Assembly: GCA_017410065.1 (NCBI GenBank)
Contig: JAFQRL010000011.1
Location: 1 to 64,000 of the forward strand
From: Clostridia bacterium
GTDB taxonomy: Bacteria; Bacillota; Clostridia; Oscillospirales; CAG-272
Direction of reading: 5' to 3'
Length of the DNA stretch: 64,000 nucleotides
Position 1 is the stretch's first letter; the number at the start of each line of letters is the position of its first letter. The notes under the pieces are model-generated. The model was not told the origin of the DNA. It did no database searches and saw nothing but the letters and a program-made list of their open reading frames with translations. This document shows, piece after piece, positions 26,617 through 36,575 of the stretch. Made by a program: the position numbers and the translations under genes.

Positions 26617-27945
26617 ATGTTCCAGGGCCTTACTGAAAAGCTTGCAAATGCTTTCAAGAAGTTCAGAAATAAGGGTAAGCTCACCGAGGCTGAGGTCAAG
26701 GAGGGGATGCGTGAGGTAAAGCTCGCGCTTCTGGAGGCAGACGTTAATTTCAAGGTCGTGAAGGATTTTGTTAAGTCCGTCACCGAGCGTGCCGTCGGAA
26801 CGGCTGTGCTTGAAAGCCTGCTTCCCGCCCAGCAAATAGTTAAAATAGTAAATGAGGAGCTCATCAAGCTTATGGGCGGTGAGACTCCCAAGATCAATAT
26901 TAATCCCAAGCCCCCAACAGTCGTTATGATGGTTGGACTTCAGGGTGCGGGTAAAACGACTCACGCAGGCAAGATAGCCAATATGTATAAGCAAAAGAGC
27001 AAGAATCCCCTGCTCGTTGCCTGCGACGTATACAGGCCTGCCGCCGTTGATCAGCTTAAGATCGTCGGTGAGTCGGTAAAGATCCCCGTATTTTCTCTCG
27101 GTACAAAGATATCTCCTGTTGAGATCGCAAAGGCAGGTATCGAGCACGCAAGGAAAAACGGCCACGATATGGTCATCATAGACACTGCGGGTCGTCTTCA
27201 TATTGACGAGGCTCTTATGGAGGAGCTTGTTAAGATAAAAGCGGCAACCTCTCCTTCGGAGATACTCCTCACCGTTGATGCAATGACGGGTCAGGATGCG
27301 GTAAACGTTGCAAAATCCTTCAACGAGCTTCTTGATATCACGGGCGTTGTGCTCACCAAAATGGACGGAGACACACGAGGCGGCGCGGCTCTTTCTGTCA
27401 AGTATATCACAGGCAAGCCCATTAAGTTTATCGGCACAGGCGAGAAGATGGATGCCATCGAGCTCTTCCACCCCGACAGAATGGCTTCAAGAATCCTTGG
27501 AATGGGCGATATTCTCTCGCTTATCGAGAAGGCTGAGGCGGCATACGACGAAAAGAACGCTAAGGAGCTTGAGAAGAAGATGCGCGAGCAGACCTTCTCT
27601 CTTGAGGATTTCCTCGTTCAGATGCGTCAGCTCAAAAAGATGGGCAACCTGGAGCAGCTGATAGGTATGATGCCGGGTGTAAACGCAGGCGCGCTTAAGA
27701 ATGCGCAGGTAGACGAGCACCAGATGGCAAAGATCGAGGCTATGATCCTTTCAATGACGATGGAGGAACGCTTAAAGCCCGAGCTTATAAACGGCTCAAG
27801 AAGAAAAAGAATTGCCCAAGGCAGCGGCACGGCGGTCGAGGACGTTAACAAGCTTCTTAAGCAGTTCGATCAGATGAAGAAGCTGATGAAGCAGTTCTCA
27901 GGTATGGGAAAGCGTAAGATGTTCGGAATGAAGATTCCCTTTTAA
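26617..27945 (+). CDS. ffh: Signal recognition particle protein Ffh
   Basis: 442 aa. N domain at 1-90; G domain with GLQGAGKTTHAGK near 107, DVYRPAAVDQL, DTAGRLHID near 189 and TKMDGDTRGGAA near 247. The methionine-rich M domain (about 300-442) has MRQLKKMGNLEQLIGMMPG and the RNA-binding helix GSGTAVEDVNKLLKQF. It ends with a basic tail. Ffh binds signal peptides and 4.5S-type RNA and docks with FtsY, also encoded in this window. Confidence 0.97.
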   Translation: MFQGLTEKLANAFKKFRNKGKLTEAEVKEGMREVKLALLEADVNFKVVKDFVKSVTERAVGTAVLESLLPAQQIVKIVNEELIKLMGGETPKININPKPPTVVMMVGLQGAGKTTHAGKIANMYKQKSKNPLLVACDVYRPAAVDQLKIVGESVKIPVFSLGTKISPVEIAKAGIEHARKNGHDMVIIDTAGRLHIDEALMEELVKIKAATSPSEILLTVDAMTGQDAVNVAKSFNELLDITGVVLTKMDGDTRGGAALSVKYITGKPIKFIGTGEKMDAIELFHPDRMASRILGMGDILSLIEKAEAAYDEKNAKELEKKMREQTFSLEDFLVQMRQLKKMGNLEQLIGMMPGVNAGALKNAQVDEHQMAKIEAMILSMTMEERLKPELINGSRRKRIAQGSGTAVEDVNKLLKQFDQMKKLMKQFSGMGKRKMFGMKIPF

Positions 27946-28002
27946 TCGGTTTTAATTTTAAATTAAAAATAAAAAAACAATCACTTTTTGGAGGAAAAGA
28001 AA

Positions 28003-28248
28003 ATGGCAGTAAAAATCAGACTTAAGAGAATCGGCGCAAAGAAGGCTCCCTTCTACCGCGTTGTTGTTGCAGACGAGAGATCTCCCCGCGACGGTAAGTT
28101 CATTGAGGAGATCGGTTACTACAACCCCCTCACCGATCCCGCTGACGTGAAGATCGACGCAGAAAAGGCAACCAAGTGGATCGCTAACGGCGCACAGCCC
28201 ACCGATACTGTTAGAGCCCTTCTTAAGAAGAGCGAGATCATTAAGTAA
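28003..28248 (+). CDS. rpsP: 30S ribosomal protein S16
   Basis: 81 aa from the ATG at 28003 ([19 protein letters not shown]), with GGAGG at 27989-27993 as the ribosome site; an upstream in-frame ATG at 27988 would put the SD inside the gene. The conserved [10 protein letters not shown] segment is present. In Firmicutes it lies downstream of ffh, as here. Confidence 0.97.
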   Translation: MAVKIRLKRIGAKKAPFYRVVVADERSPRDGKFIEEIGYYNPLTDPADVKIDAEKATKWIANGAQPTDTVRALLKKSEIIK

Positions 28249-28270
28249 TTTTGGAAGCTAGGTAGCCAAA

Positions 28271-28504
28271 ATGGACTTTAAAACAATGCTTACGAACATA
28301 GCGCGTGCTATTGTTGACGAGCCCGATCAGGTAAACGTTACCGAAACTGTGGACGGCGATGATATCGAGCTTGTCCTCACAGTTGCCGAGGACGACACGG
28401 GTATGGTTATCGGTCGCCACGGAAAGATCGCAAAGGCTATCCGTCAGCTTATGAAGGCTGCGGCTAACACCTGCGGAAAGCGCGTTACTGTTGAAATCAA
28501 GTAA
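28271..28504 (+). CDS. khpA: KH-domain RNA-binding protein KhpA
   Basis: 77 aa. The KH core is GMVIGRHGKIAKAIRQLM near residues 47-64, carrying the GxxG motif. KhpA works as a partner of KhpB/EloR in RNA control of cell elongation in streptococci. rpsP-khpA is the usual order; rimM, trmD and rplS, which commonly follow, are not present here because a terminator comes right after. Confidence 0.93.
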   Translation: MDFKTMLTNIARAIVDEPDQVNVTETVDGDDIELVLTVAEDDTGMVIGRHGKIAKAIRQLMKAAANTCGKRVTVEIK

Positions 28505-28513
28505 ACACAAAAT

Positions 28514-28568
28514 GGACTGCTGACGGTTTATCTGTTAAATTCAGGTTGCTCACTCGGCAGTCCTTTTT
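28514..28568 (+). terminator. Terminator after khpA
   Basis: GGACTGC (28514-28520) pairs with GCAGTCC (28557-28563), followed by TTTTTG; an inner CTGA/TCAG pair extends the structure. It ends the ylxM operon, so rimM/trmD/rplS are not cotranscribed here. Confidence 0.75.
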
Positions 28569-28666
28569 GTATTTATAAAAAGAGGCTTTTATTGAAAAAT
28601 ACCGCGGAAAGCTGAAACAAAAGAGATAGATATATTTTGTTTTTCAAAAAGAATTTGATATAATGC

Positions 28667-28695
28667 TTGAAAAATCGCCGTAAATGATATATAAT
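28667..28695 (+). promoter_or_regulatory. Promoter of fumC-malic enzyme operon
   Basis: TTGAAA (28667-28672), 17 bp, TATAAT (28690-28695), 33 bp before the fumC ATG, which has TTGGAG as SD. Confidence 0.8.
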
Positions 28696-28727
28696 TATTA
28701 ATATAAATTTTAACTTGGAGATCATTT

Positions 28728-30104
28728 ATGCCATATAGAATAGAAAAGGATTCGATGGGCGAGATCAAGGTGCCCTCGGATAAGCTTTGGGGCGCGCAGA
28801 CAGAGCGAAGCAGAATGAATTTCCCCATCGGCTCGGGCAAGGAGCAGATGCCCGAGGAGATAATACGCGCATTCGGACTTCTGAAGCTTGCTGCTGCGGA
28901 GGCAAATTCAGAGCTTAAGCCCGAAAAAATGACCGAGCAGAAGCTTGCGCTTATCCGCGAGGCTTGCGAGAAAATCGTATCGGGCGAGCTTCTCGAGCAT
29001 TTTCCTCTGGTCGTTTTCCAAACGGGCTCGGGTACTCAAAGCAATATGAACGTTAATGAGGTAATAGCGAATTACGCTAACCTTAAGGCGGGAGCTCCTT
29101 TGCTCCACCCCAATGATGACGTTAATATGTCCCAGTCATCAAACGACACCTTCCCCACCGCTATGCATATTGCCGCATACATAAGCATAAATGAGAAGCT
29201 TCTGCCGGCTCTCGCAGGGCTTATTGAGACCTTCCTTAAGCTTGAGGAGGAGAACCGCGATGCGGTCAAGTGCGGAAGGACCCATCTTCAGGATGCAACA
29301 CCCATCACCTTTGCCCAGGAGATCTCGGGCTGGAGAGCGTCCCTTGAAAGATGCAGAGATATGCTTCTTTCATCATCCGAAAAGCTTCTCACCCTTGCCA
29401 TCGGAGGCACGGCTGTGGGAACGGGTCTAAATGCACCGAAGGGCTTTGATAGTCTAGTTGCGAAAAGGCTTGCCGATCTGACCGGACACCCCTTCGTAGC
29501 CGATAGCAATAAATTTCACGCCCTCACCTCAAAGGACGAGCTTGCCTTTGCTCACGGTGCTATGAAGGCGCTTGCGGCAGACCTTATGAAGATTGCAAAC
29601 GACGTAAGATGGCTTGCTTCGGGTCCAAGGCTTGGTCTCGGTGAGGTCTTTATTCCCGAAAACGAGCCAGGCTCGTCTATTATGCCGGGAAAGGTGAATC
29701 CAACGCAGTGCGAGGCGTTAACAATGGTTGCTGTACAGGTCATGGCAAACGACGTTGCCGTTTCCTTTGCGGCATCACAGGGCAATTTTGAATTGAATGT
29801 TTATATGCCTGTTTGCGCATATAACTTTCTTCAGTCCGCACGGCTTCTTTCGGATGCTATAAGTTCATTTACCGAAAGATGCGCCTCGGGTATAAAGGCA
29901 AACCGCATAAAGATGAAGGAGAATCTTCAGAATTCGCTTATGCTCGTTACCGCCCTTAACCCCTACATAGGCTACGATAACGCCGCAAAATGCGCAAAGC
30001 TTGCGCATAAGGAAAATATAACTCTCAAGGAGGCGTGCATAAGGCTTGGCTTGCTTGACGAGGAAAAATTCGATGAGATATTTCACCCAGAGGATATGGT
30101 TTAA
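28728..30104 (+). CDS. fumC: Class II fumarate hydratase
   Basis: 458 aa, usual length. It belongs to the aspartase/fumarase superfamily: HTLQDATP-like segment seen as [13 protein letters not shown] near 185-197 (general catalytic His), and the SS loop signature [11 protein letters not shown] near 317-327. [14 protein letters not shown] near 97-110 and [11 protein letters not shown] near 138 bind substrate. Interconverts fumarate and malate without iron. It is followed after 14 bases by malic enzyme, so the two would convert fumarate to pyruvate via malate or the reverse. Aspartase is the nearest alternative; the fumarase-like sequence favours FumC. Confidence 0.92.
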   Translation: MPYRIEKDSMGEIKVPSDKLWGAQTERSRMNFPIGSGKEQMPEEIIRAFGLLKLAAAEANSELKPEKMTEQKLALIREACEKIVSGELLEHFPLVVFQTGSGTQSNMNVNEVIANYANLKAGAPLLHPNDDVNMSQSSNDTFPTAMHIAAYISINEKLLPALAGLIETFLKLEEENRDAVKCGRTHLQDATPITFAQEISGWRASLERCRDMLLSSSEKLLTLAIGGTAVGTGLNAPKGFDSLVAKRLADLTGHPFVADSNKFHALTSKDELAFAHGAMKALAADLMKIANDVRWLASGPRLGLGEVFIPENEPGSSIMPGKVNPTQCEALTMVAVQVMANDVAVSFAASQGNFELNVYMPVCAYNFLQSARLLSDAISSFTERCASGIKANRIKMKENLQNSLMLVTALNPYIGYDNAAKCAKLAHKENITLKEACIRLGLLDEEKFDEIFHPEDMV

Positions 30105-30118
30105 TTTAGGAGTATACT

Positions 30119-31291
30119 ATGAACATCAGAGAAAAATCACTTAAAAAACATTATGAATGGAACGGCAAGATAGAGGTCGTATCAAGAGCGACGATAGAAA
30201 CGAGAGAGGATCTCTCACTTGCATACACCCCGGGTGTTGCCGAGCCCTGCCTTGAAATACAGAAGGACTACACGAAGTCCTTTGAGCTTACGAGAAGAAA
30301 TAACCTCGTTGCGGTCATCACGGACGGCACGGCGGTTCTCGGTCTTGGCGATATTGGTCCCGAGGCTGGTATGCCTGTTATGGAAGGAAAATGCGCTCTC
30401 TTCAAAAGCTTTGCAGACGTTGACGCCTTCCCAATATGCGTTAGATCGAAGGACGTTGATGAGATCGTTCGTACGATCTATCTTATTTCGGGTAGCTTTG
30501 GCGGAATAAATCTTGAGGATATTTCCGCGCCGAGGTGCTTTGAAATTGAAAGAAGACTTAAGGAAATATGTGATATTCCCGTATTTCACGACGATCAGCA
30601 CGGTACCGCAATAGTTGTTGCCGCCGCACTTATCAATGCTCTTAAGATAGTTAAAAAGGACATCGGCACAGTTCGCGTAGTTATAAACGGAGCGGGCTCC
30701 GCAGGCTGCGCCATCGGCAGACATCTTCTTAATATGGGTGTTCGCAATCTGACTATGGTCGATCGCTTCGGTATCATCGCAAGAGACGACACTACTCTTT
30801 CCGATGCTCACAAGAGTATTGCAGAGCTCACAAACGCTGAATGTATTCACGGAGATCTCTCTGTTGCTATGAAGGGCGCGGACGTATTTATCGGAGTTTC
30901 AGCCCCGGGCGTTGTCAGCGGCGAAATGGTTGCATCTATGGCGAAGGATGCGATAGTATTCCCTATGGCAAACCCCACTCCCGAGATTATGCCCGATCTT
31001 GCCCTCGCGGCAGGCGCGCGAATAGTTGGCACAGGCAGATCCGATTTTCCCAATCAGATCAACAACGTGCTTGCGTTCCCCGGTATATTCAGGGGTGCGC
31101 TTGACTGCAGAGCCACGATGATCAATGAGGAAATGAAGGTCGCTACCTCATTAGCACTTGCAAATTATATTTCCGAGGATGAGCTTAACGAGGAAAATAT
31201 CATTCCCTCGGCTCTTGATAAGAAGGTTGCCGCCGTTGTTGCACAGGCTGTTATGGATGCCGCAAGGAAAACGGGCGTAAACAGAATATAA
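30119..31291 (+). CDS. NAD(P)-dependent malic enzyme, short form
   Basis: 390 aa. The catalytic tyrosine is in LAYTPGVAEPC near residue 37, the catalytic lysine lies in MEGKCALFKSFADVDAFP near 89, and metal-binding residues are in HDDQHGTA near 159. The dinucleotide fold has VINGAGSAGCAIGR near 188. It oxidatively decarboxylates malate to pyruvate. It is the small bacterial type without the phosphotransacetylase tail. SD AGGAG; shares the operon with fumC. Confidence 0.94.
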   Translation: MNIREKSLKKHYEWNGKIEVVSRATIETREDLSLAYTPGVAEPCLEIQKDYTKSFELTRRNNLVAVITDGTAVLGLGDIGPEAGMPVMEGKCALFKSFADVDAFPICVRSKDVDEIVRTIYLISGSFGGINLEDISAPRCFEIERRLKEICDIPVFHDDQHGTAIVVAAALINALKIVKKDIGTVRVVINGAGSAGCAIGRHLLNMGVRNLTMVDRFGIIARDDTTLSDAHKSIAELTNAECIHGDLSVAMKGADVFIGVSAPGVVSGEMVASMAKDAIVFPMANPTPEIMPDLALAAGARIVGTGRSDFPNQINNVLAFPGIFRGALDCRATMINEEMKVATSLALANYISEDELNEENIIPSALDKKVAAVVAQAVMDAARKTGVNRI

Positions 31292-31327
31292 GCCAAAATA
31301 CAAAATACGGTATATAAATTAAAGCAG

Positions 31328-31370
31328 AAAGCAGACTTTCCCCGATACTACATCGAGTTGAGTCTGCTTT
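31328..31370. terminator. Bidirectional terminator
   Basis: AAAGCAGACT (31328-31337) pairs with AGTCTGCTTT (31361-31370), with T-rich tracts on both sides. It separates the convergent malic enzyme and quinone-reductase-like genes. Confidence 0.8.
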
Positions 31371-31389
31371 TGTTTTATGTAATTTTGAT

Positions 31390-32373
31390 TTAATTAACGG
31401 TGAGAACCACCTTGCCTGCGCTGACTCCGCTATAAAGAAGCTGATGGCCCGCATCCGCCTCGGTGATAGGAAGTACCTTGTAGATCGTGGGTCTTATCTT
31501 ACCCTCGGAAACCTTACCCCAAACCTCGGAAACAAGGCTTGAAAGAATATGCGCCTTCATTTCGGGAGTTCTTGAACGAAGGGTGCTACCGATTATTCTT
31601 ACGTTACGAACGTAGATGTTCTTAAGGTCTATCTCTGTTTTTGTGCCTGCGAGAGCGGCGATCATTATCCATCTTGCGCCTCTTGAAAGATAAGGCAGGC
31701 ATCTGCCCATCATTTCACCGCCGAGGCAGTCGATGGCAACGTCAACGGGATGACCTGCTTCAAGCTCGCCCTTCAGCACCTCTGCGATATCCTCCTCGTC
31801 GGTTTTAACCACAACGTCTGCCTTAAGATGCTCGATTGCATTCGCCATCTCCGAGGTCCGAACAGAGGTAATGACCCTCACCCCGAAGGCTTTAGCCATA
31901 GGTATGATAACGCTTGCGAGTCCGCTTGCACCCGCGTGCATAAGGAGCGTGTTTCCTTCCTTTATGCCACCCTCAATAAAGAGATTTAAATACGCCGTTG
32001 CAAATGCCTCGGGCATAGCTGCCGCCTCGACCATTGAGCACCCCTCGGGCACAGGCATAAGCATATCGTATCTAACCGATACGTATTCTGCGTAACCGCC
32101 ACCGCCGAGAAGGGCACACACAGGGTCGCCGAGCTTGAAGGAGGAGCATTTTTCGGCTTCCTTACCCATTTTTTCAACGTATCCGCTTACCTCAAGTCCC
32201 ATCCATTCGGGAGCACCGGGAGGGGGCGGATAGTCTCCCTCTCTCTGCATAAGGTCTGCACGGTTGATAGCCGCACAGGATATCTTTATAAGCACCTCGT
32301 CATCCTTAAGTATCGGGTCTGCCACCTCGCTCCAGGAGAGGCTTTTATCGTCATTAACAAGTATTGCTTTCAT
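31390..32373 (-). CDS. Quinone oxidoreductase-like MDR protein
   Basis: 327 aa. A zinc-free medium-chain reductase of the PIG3/QOR type: early AAINRADLMQREGDYPPPPG near residues 33-52, then the NADPH fold with MHAGASGLASVIIPMAKA near 140-157. The conserved cysteine ligands of zinc alcohol dehydrogenases are absent. Such enzymes reduce quinones or enones with NADPH. It is the last gene of a three-gene operon with a dehydroquinase-like protein and an SDR, so it may act on a product of that path rather than on quinones. Confidence 0.88.
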   Translation of the reverse strand: MKAILVNDDKSLSWSEVADPILKDDEVLIKISCAAINRADLMQREGDYPPPPGAPEWMGLEVSGYVEKMGKEAEKCSSFKLGDPVCALLGGGGYAEYVSVRYDMLMPVPEGCSMVEAAAMPEAFATAYLNLFIEGGIKEGNTLLMHAGASGLASVIIPMAKAFGVRVITSVRTSEMANAIEHLKADVVVKTDEEDIAEVLKGELEAGHPVDVAIDCLGGEMMGRCLPYLSRGARWIMIAALAGTKTEIDLKNIYVRNVRIIGSTLRSRTPEMKAHILSSLVSEVWGKVSEGKIRPTIYKVLPITEADAGHQLLYSGVSAGKVVLTVN

Positions 32374-32383
32374 TTTCTATACC

Positions 32384-33145
32384 TCAAAAAATCATATTAT
32401 CACGAACCGCCTTTATAGCGGAAAGCTTGGGCTGAAGCGGAGTTGAGCCCTTGGAGTGCTCCGCGACGCAAAGATACATACAAACACCGAATGTGGGACC
32501 GATCTGTCTCAGTAAGCCTGCAAATTCTCTGGGACCTGAGGTAAGATAAAGGAAGGGCTTTCCAAGCTCCTTTTTCAGAGTGTTGATAACCGATATATGC
32601 TCGATCATCTTTTCCCTGCTCTCACACTTTGCAACGATCTTTATAACGTCAGCTCCGCGCTCGACCTGAGCCTTCGCGTGAGATATGATCTCATCAGCAG
32701 AGAGCTCGACCGAGTGATGGCAGGACATAAGCACGTAGCCGCCGCGAGAATGTATAAGCTCAATAAGTTCCTTCTGACGGCGAACGATATCCTCATCAAA
32801 CGACATACCGTTCTCACCCTTGCCAAAGAAATCACCTGGCACGTCAAGCAGCTCACAACCAAGCTCCTGCATAAGAAGAAGCTGATCGGCGCATTGATCG
32901 TAGGTGAGCTCTGCGTTTTCTCCGCCCTTATAAGCGGTAACGTAAATGGGAAGACCGTTGCAGGCGTCTACGAGGCGTTTAAGCTCCTCGCGGGTCTTAT
33001 ATTCGTTTTTAACGTGATCAAGCTGTATGCCGATAGCCTCGGCACCGTCGTATATGGAATTGATTATCTGAAAAATATTTCCGTCCACCGTGTCTGAAAA
33101 TACCATAGCAACAAGCGGCGGCTTCTTTTGTTCAAAAAGCTTCAT
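32384..33145 (-). CDS. Type I 3-dehydroquinate dehydratase-like protein
   Basis: 253 aa. The overall barrel pattern fits the type I dehydroquinase family: IYVTAYKGGEN near residue 68, MSCHHS with the general-base His near 139, DVIKIVAKC with the Schiff-base Lys near 167, then YLTSGPREFAGLLRQIGP and a late PLQPKLSAIKAV. Compared with known AroD, the Glu and Arg of the ExR(x)D strand (here IGIQLD) and the Arg/Glu of the RTxxEGGE strand (here TAYKGGE) look replaced or missing. I infer the lyase chemistry is kept on a different substrate. Encoded between an SDR and an MDR gene. Confidence 0.72.
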   Translation of the reverse strand: MKLFEQKKPPLVAMVFSDTVDGNIFQIINSIYDGAEAIGIQLDHVKNEYKTREELKRLVDACNGLPIYVTAYKGGENAELTYDQCADQLLLMQELGCELLDVPGDFFGKGENGMSFDEDIVRRQKELIELIHSRGGYVLMSCHHSVELSADEIISHAKAQVERGADVIKIVAKCESREKMIEHISVINTLKKELGKPFLYLTSGPREFAGLLRQIGPTFGVCMYLCVAEHSKGSTPLQPKLSAIKAVRDNMIF

Positions 33146-33156
33146 TTTCTACCTCC

Positions 33157-33933
33157 TTATCTTCCCTGACCGTTGCTTCTGTTATGCATAATGCTTCGTC
33201 CGCCATCAATCAAAATGCTTTGTCCTGTGAAGAATGAGCCCTCGGGAGAAGCAAGATAAAGAAGAAAATCAACTATTTCATCGGGTTCTGCCGCTCTGCC
33301 GAGAGGTGTTTTCATATTTGCCATACCGGGGCGAGTGAGCACGGGACCCGGGGCGATGCAGTTGCAGGTTATGCCGTAAGGCGCGGCGTATAGCGCGATC
33401 GACTTCGTCAGACCGTTCATAACTCCGCTCTTTGCTGTTGAATAAGCAACGACGGTCCAAGAGCCCTCCTCGCCTGTTACCGAGCCGATGTGAACGATAG
33501 TACCCGACTTCTGCTCGATCATAACAGGCAGAACTGCGTGGTCGAAATAAAGCTGGCTTTTAAGATTAACGTCGATACCCCAATCGTAAACCTCGATAGG
33601 CACCTTGCAAAAATCCTTTTCCTCAACCTTCAACATTCTGAGCTCCGCACCTCCTGCAAAGGGAGCAAGAATATCTATTCTTCCAAAGACACGAACGGCT
33701 TCGTCACGAGCGTGGCAAATATCCTCGTAGCTTCGCACGTCGCATTTTACGCCGATAGCCGCACCGTCTCTTATTGAGTTTACCTCTGCCACAGCAGAAG
33801 CAAGAGCCTCCTCACTGATGTCGCACATAACGGCAGAGCCGCCGTACTCAACGACTCTCTTACAGGCAAGAAGTCCCATACCGGATGCGGCACCGCTGGC
33901 AAGGATCACCTTGCCGCAAAAATCATATTTCAT
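33157..33933 (-). CDS. SDR family oxidoreductase
   Basis: 258 aa from the ATG at 33933, preceded by GAGGTG; the longer in-frame start at 33972 lies in the promoter. Nucleotide motif ASGAASGMGL near residue 12 (S in place of the usual T), NAG-like segment shifted to PFAGGAEL near 90, the catalytic HIGSVTG serine near 148 and YSTAK (Tyr, Lys) near 161-165. The end IDGGRSIMHN fits FabG-like dehydrogenases. First gene of the operon SDR - dehydroquinase-like - MDR, and divergent from an AraC regulator. Confidence 0.9.
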   Translation of the reverse strand: MKYDFCGKVILASGAASGMGLLACKRVVEYGGSAVMCDISEEALASAVAEVNSIRDGAAIGVKCDVRSYEDICHARDEAVRVFGRIDILAPFAGGAELRMLKVEEKDFCKVPIEVYDWGIDVNLKSQLYFDHAVLPVMIEQKSGTIVHIGSVTGEEGSWTVVAYSTAKSGVMNGLTKSIALYAAPYGITCNCIAPGPVLTRPGMANMKTPLGRAAEPDEIVDFLLYLASPEGSFFTGQSILIDGGRSIMHNRSNGQGR

Positions 33934-33963
33934 AATAAGCACCTCAATAGTCTTTTTATTTTG

Positions 33964-33992
33964 ATTATACAACCAAACGAAATAGTTTTCAA
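33964..33992 (-). promoter_or_regulatory. Promoter of SDR operon
   Basis: On the minus strand TTGAAA (33992-33987), 17 bp, TATAAT (33969-33964). Back-to-back with the araC promoter, about 55 bp apart, so a shared AraC operator is likely between them. Confidence 0.8.
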
Positions 33993-34045
33993 TGATAAAA
34001 ATGATTATTAATTTAACATTTCCGATACTATTTTTAGAATAATGC

Positions 34046-34074
34046 TTGACATTATTTGCGATAAACGGTACAAT
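34046..34074 (+). promoter_or_regulatory. Promoter of AraC-type regulator
   Basis: TTGACA (34046-34051), 17 bp, TACAAT (34069-34074). It is 20 bp before the start codon, which has GAGGTG as SD. Confidence 0.8.
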
Positions 34075-34094
34075 GTTTATTGAGGTGATGCATA

Positions 34095-34838
34095 ATGCTT
34101 GAAAAACTTATTTTGACAGAGATCAAGGGTGCTTACGTTATTCCCACAAAGCGAGGTCGTTATCTTGAAATAAAGGACAGGAAAAGCTACGGCATAAGCT
34201 TTTGCTCGGGAGACGGCAGAATCGTTTATGAATGTCGCGGAAAAAAGACGGTTTCCGATAGGTACACAGCCGTGATACTTCCAAAAGGAGCAAATTACGA
34301 GCTTCGAAACGAAGAGGGCGGCGACTTCCCTATTATTAATTTTGAGACCCTTTATCCGCTTACGGATGAATTTATCGAAATACCTCTTTCATCCCCCGAG
34401 ATCTATCTTGATGAATTTGCGCAGATCGAGAGGCTGTTTTCTGTTGGAGATTCCACCCCCGAGCTTTTTGCGGCGTTTTATTCTATGATGGCAAGGCTAA
34501 GAAAGGAGGGGCAAGGTCGCCCCTCGGTGCTGAATCCCGCACTTGAATATATCCATAAAAACATTCAGGACCCCGAGCTTTCAAACGACGTGCTTGCAAA
34601 GGTATGCCGTGTGAGCGAGGTCTATTTCAGGAGAATTTTCAAGAAGACTCTTCGCATCTCGCCGAAGCAATATATTTTATCCTTGCGCATTGATAAGGCG
34701 AAGGAGCTTCTCTCGGAGGGCTTATGCTCTGTTGGAGATGCGGCAGAGCTGTGCGGCTTTTCAAGTCCGTATCATTTTTCAAGGTGCTTCAAGCAGATCA
34801 CGGGAAGAACGCCAACCGAATATAGATCGAAGCACTGA
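34095..34838 (+). CDS. AraC family transcriptional regulator
   Basis: 247 aa. The N-terminal half looks like a cupin-type sensor (YTAVILPKGANYELRNEEGG near 70-90). The C-terminal about 100 residues hold the AraC double helix-turn-helix: LAKVCRVSEVYFRRIFKKT near 175-193 and GDAAELCGFSSPYHFSRCFKQ near 218-238, with the usual TPTEYR ending. It is divergent from the SDR - dehydroquinase-like - MDR operon and is probably its regulator; the inducer is unknown. glpK follows 146 bp downstream on the same strand, with its own promoter. Confidence 0.92.
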   Translation: MLEKLILTEIKGAYVIPTKRGRYLEIKDRKSYGISFCSGDGRIVYECRGKKTVSDRYTAVILPKGANYELRNEEGGDFPIINFETLYPLTDEFIEIPLSSPEIYLDEFAQIERLFSVGDSTPELFAAFYSMMARLRKEGQGRPSVLNPALEYIHKNIQDPELSNDVLAKVCRVSEVYFRRIFKKTLRISPKQYILSLRIDKAKELLSEGLCSVGDAAELCGFSSPYHFSRCFKQITGRTPTEYRSKH

Positions 34839-34893
34839 TGCTCGTTTGTCTTAATTTGCCTTGCTGCTCTCCCCAAATCATCTATTGGCTTTA

Positions 34894-36472
<1,579 letters not shown>

Positions 36473-36515
36473 TAATATTCGCTATATAATTTCAAGCAGA
36501 AATTAGATTTTTAAG

Positions 36516-36570
36516 AAAAAACCACTATGAGGTCCGGCGGAAAATCCGCTTTTGATCATAGTGGTTTTTT
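36516..36570. terminator. Bidirectional terminator between glpK and rsmA
   Basis: Bases 36516-36530 are the exact reverse complement of 36556-36570 (15 bp), with A and T tracts outside. Serves both convergent genes. Confidence 0.85.
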
Positions 36571-36575
36571 TATAT

